Made by a program: the position numbers and the translations under genes. 6,295 nt of DNA from Euzebyaceae bacterium (GTDB lineage Bacteria > Actinomycetota > Nitriliruptoria > Euzebyales > Egibacteraceae): positions 1-6,295 of the forward strand of contig JACCXR010000429.1 in the NCBI GenBank assembly GCA_013696915.1, written 5' to 3'. The notes under the pieces are model-generated. The model searched no databases. It was not told the origin of the DNA and saw only the letters and a list, made by a program, of their open reading frames with translations. This document shows, piece after piece, positions 5,574 to 6,295 of this stretch (position 1 is the stretch's first letter; the number at the start of each line of letters is the position of its first letter).

Positions 5574-6295
5574 GTTCCGTTCCTCCCGCCGCTGGGCTGA
5601 TTCGCCTCGGCGGCCGAACCCCGTTGCGCGACTACCTGCGCGACATGTGGAACCGGCGCGAGTTCGCCGTGGTCGTGCCGCTCGGGGACCTCAAGGCTCA
5701 GAACATGAACACCGTTCTGGGCAACCTCTGGCATCTGCTGAACCCGATGATGCTGGTCGGGATCTACTACTTCATTTTCGGCGTCATCCTCAACACCAGC
5801 AGGGGGGTCGAGAACTTCCTGACCTTCCTGACCATCGGCGTCTTCACGTTCCAGTTCACCCAGCGCTCAATGATCGCGGGCGCGAACACCATCGTGTCCA
5901 ACCAGGGCCTGATCCGGTCGATCCAGTTCCCGCGCGCACTGCTCGTCATCTCCACGGTCGTGAACCGGGCGCTGGCCTTCTTGCCGATGCTGCTGATCAT
6001 CATCTTGATGGGATTGGTCACCGGCGAGCGGCCCGGTTTGGACTGGCTGCTGTTGCTGCCGATCTATGCGGCGCAAGCCCTCTTCAACCTGGGAGGCGCA
6101 TTCGTCTTCGCCCGCGCCGCCGACCGGTTCAGGGACCTTCAGAACGTCCTCCCGCACGCATTTCGGATCCTGTTCTACCTTTCCGGGGTCATGTTCTCGG
6201 TCGACCGCTTCGTGGAGGATCCATTCCACCGTGCCCTGTTCGAGTTGAATCCGACCTTTGCCTTCGTGTCCTTGGCCCGCGCCCCGGTCCTTGAC
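5570..6295 (+). CDS. ABC-2 type polysaccharide export permease (Wzm/RfbD/TagG-like), 3' truncated
   Basis: ATG at 5570 has GAGG 11 bases upstream, a slightly long spacing; the frame stays open to the window end, giving 242 residues. Relatives are about 260-300 residues, so roughly the last 20-60 are missing. The cytoplasmic N-terminus YLRDMWNRREF and LKAQNMNTVLGNLWHLLNP (41-59) is the amphipathic entry typical of this family. Membrane segments are likely at about 57-75, 81-99, 123-150, 157-182 and 194-211. The loop NQGLIRSIQFPRALL (111-125) matches the conserved 'N-x-x-L-I-x-x-x-x-F-P-R' coupling region, and FELNPTFAFVSLAR follows the last seen segment. Such permeases pair with a Wzt-type ATPase to move lipid-linked glycans (O-antigen, teichoic acid, mycobacterial galactan) across the membrane. 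The ATPase is not in the window and probably lies downstream. The substrate is probably the glycan built by the neighbouring glycosyltransferases. Confidence 0.9.
   Translation, partial: MSSVPPAAGLIRLGGRTPLRDYLRDMWNRREFAVVVPLGDLKAQNMNTVLGNLWHLLNPMMLVGIYYFIFGVILNTSRGVENFLTFLTIGVFTFQFTQRSMIAGANTIVSNQGLIRSIQFPRALLVISTVVNRALAFLPMLLIIILMGLVTGERPGLDWLLLLPIYAAQALFNLGGAFVFARAADRFRDLQNVLPHAFRILFYLSGVMFSVDRFVEDPFHRALFELNPTFAFVSLARAPVLD

Noticed and set aside
5647..6294. Plus-strand frame of 215 codons overlapping the permease
   Set aside because: It is out of frame with the permease and its Arg/His/Pro-rich translation has no membrane segments, whereas the frame from 5570 has a clear ABC-2 permease pattern.

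Overview
This is a high-GC window (strong G/C bias at third codon positions, GTG and TTG starts, Ala/Arg/Pro-rich proteins) that fits an actinobacterium. It looks like part of a gene cluster for making, modifying and exporting a cell-surface glycan. No RNA gene, CRISPR array, transposase or phage gene was seen. The genus cannot be told from the sequence.

Layout: (1) positions 1-1062, plus strand, hold the 3' part of a glycosyltransferase-like gene whose 5' end lies outside the window. It has the end of a GT-B/CgeB-like domain and then a GT2-like domain that has lost its acidic DXD-type residues. (2) 1059-3293, plus strand, encode a 744-residue protein with two GT4-type glycosyltransferase domains in tandem. 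Its GTG start overlaps the previous stop as GTGA, so the two genes are probably translationally coupled. (3) 3235-5328, minus strand, form one open frame with two FkbM-family methyltransferase domains. They are joined by an Ala/Pro/Ser linker and a small peptidoglycan-binding-like (PG_binding_1) domain. This gene converges on gene 2, and the two coding ends overlap by 59 bp. (4) 5329-5569 is a divergent control region. (5) 5570-6295, plus strand, hold the 5' part of an ABC-2 type polysaccharide-export permease (Wzm/RfbD/TagG type), cut by the window end.

Functional reading (inference): the glycosyltransferases would build a surface glycan, the FkbM enzyme would O-methylate sugars or another group on it, and the permease with an unseen ATPase partner would move it across the membrane.

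The most unusual items are the FkbM - peptidoglycan-binding-like - FkbM architecture, which looks like a fusion of two neighbouring paralogous genes, and the leader of the permease gene. The leader has a dyad-symmetric candidate operator, two strong hairpins, and a possible leaderless 52-codon Arg-rich frame whose stop overlaps the permease start as ATGA.
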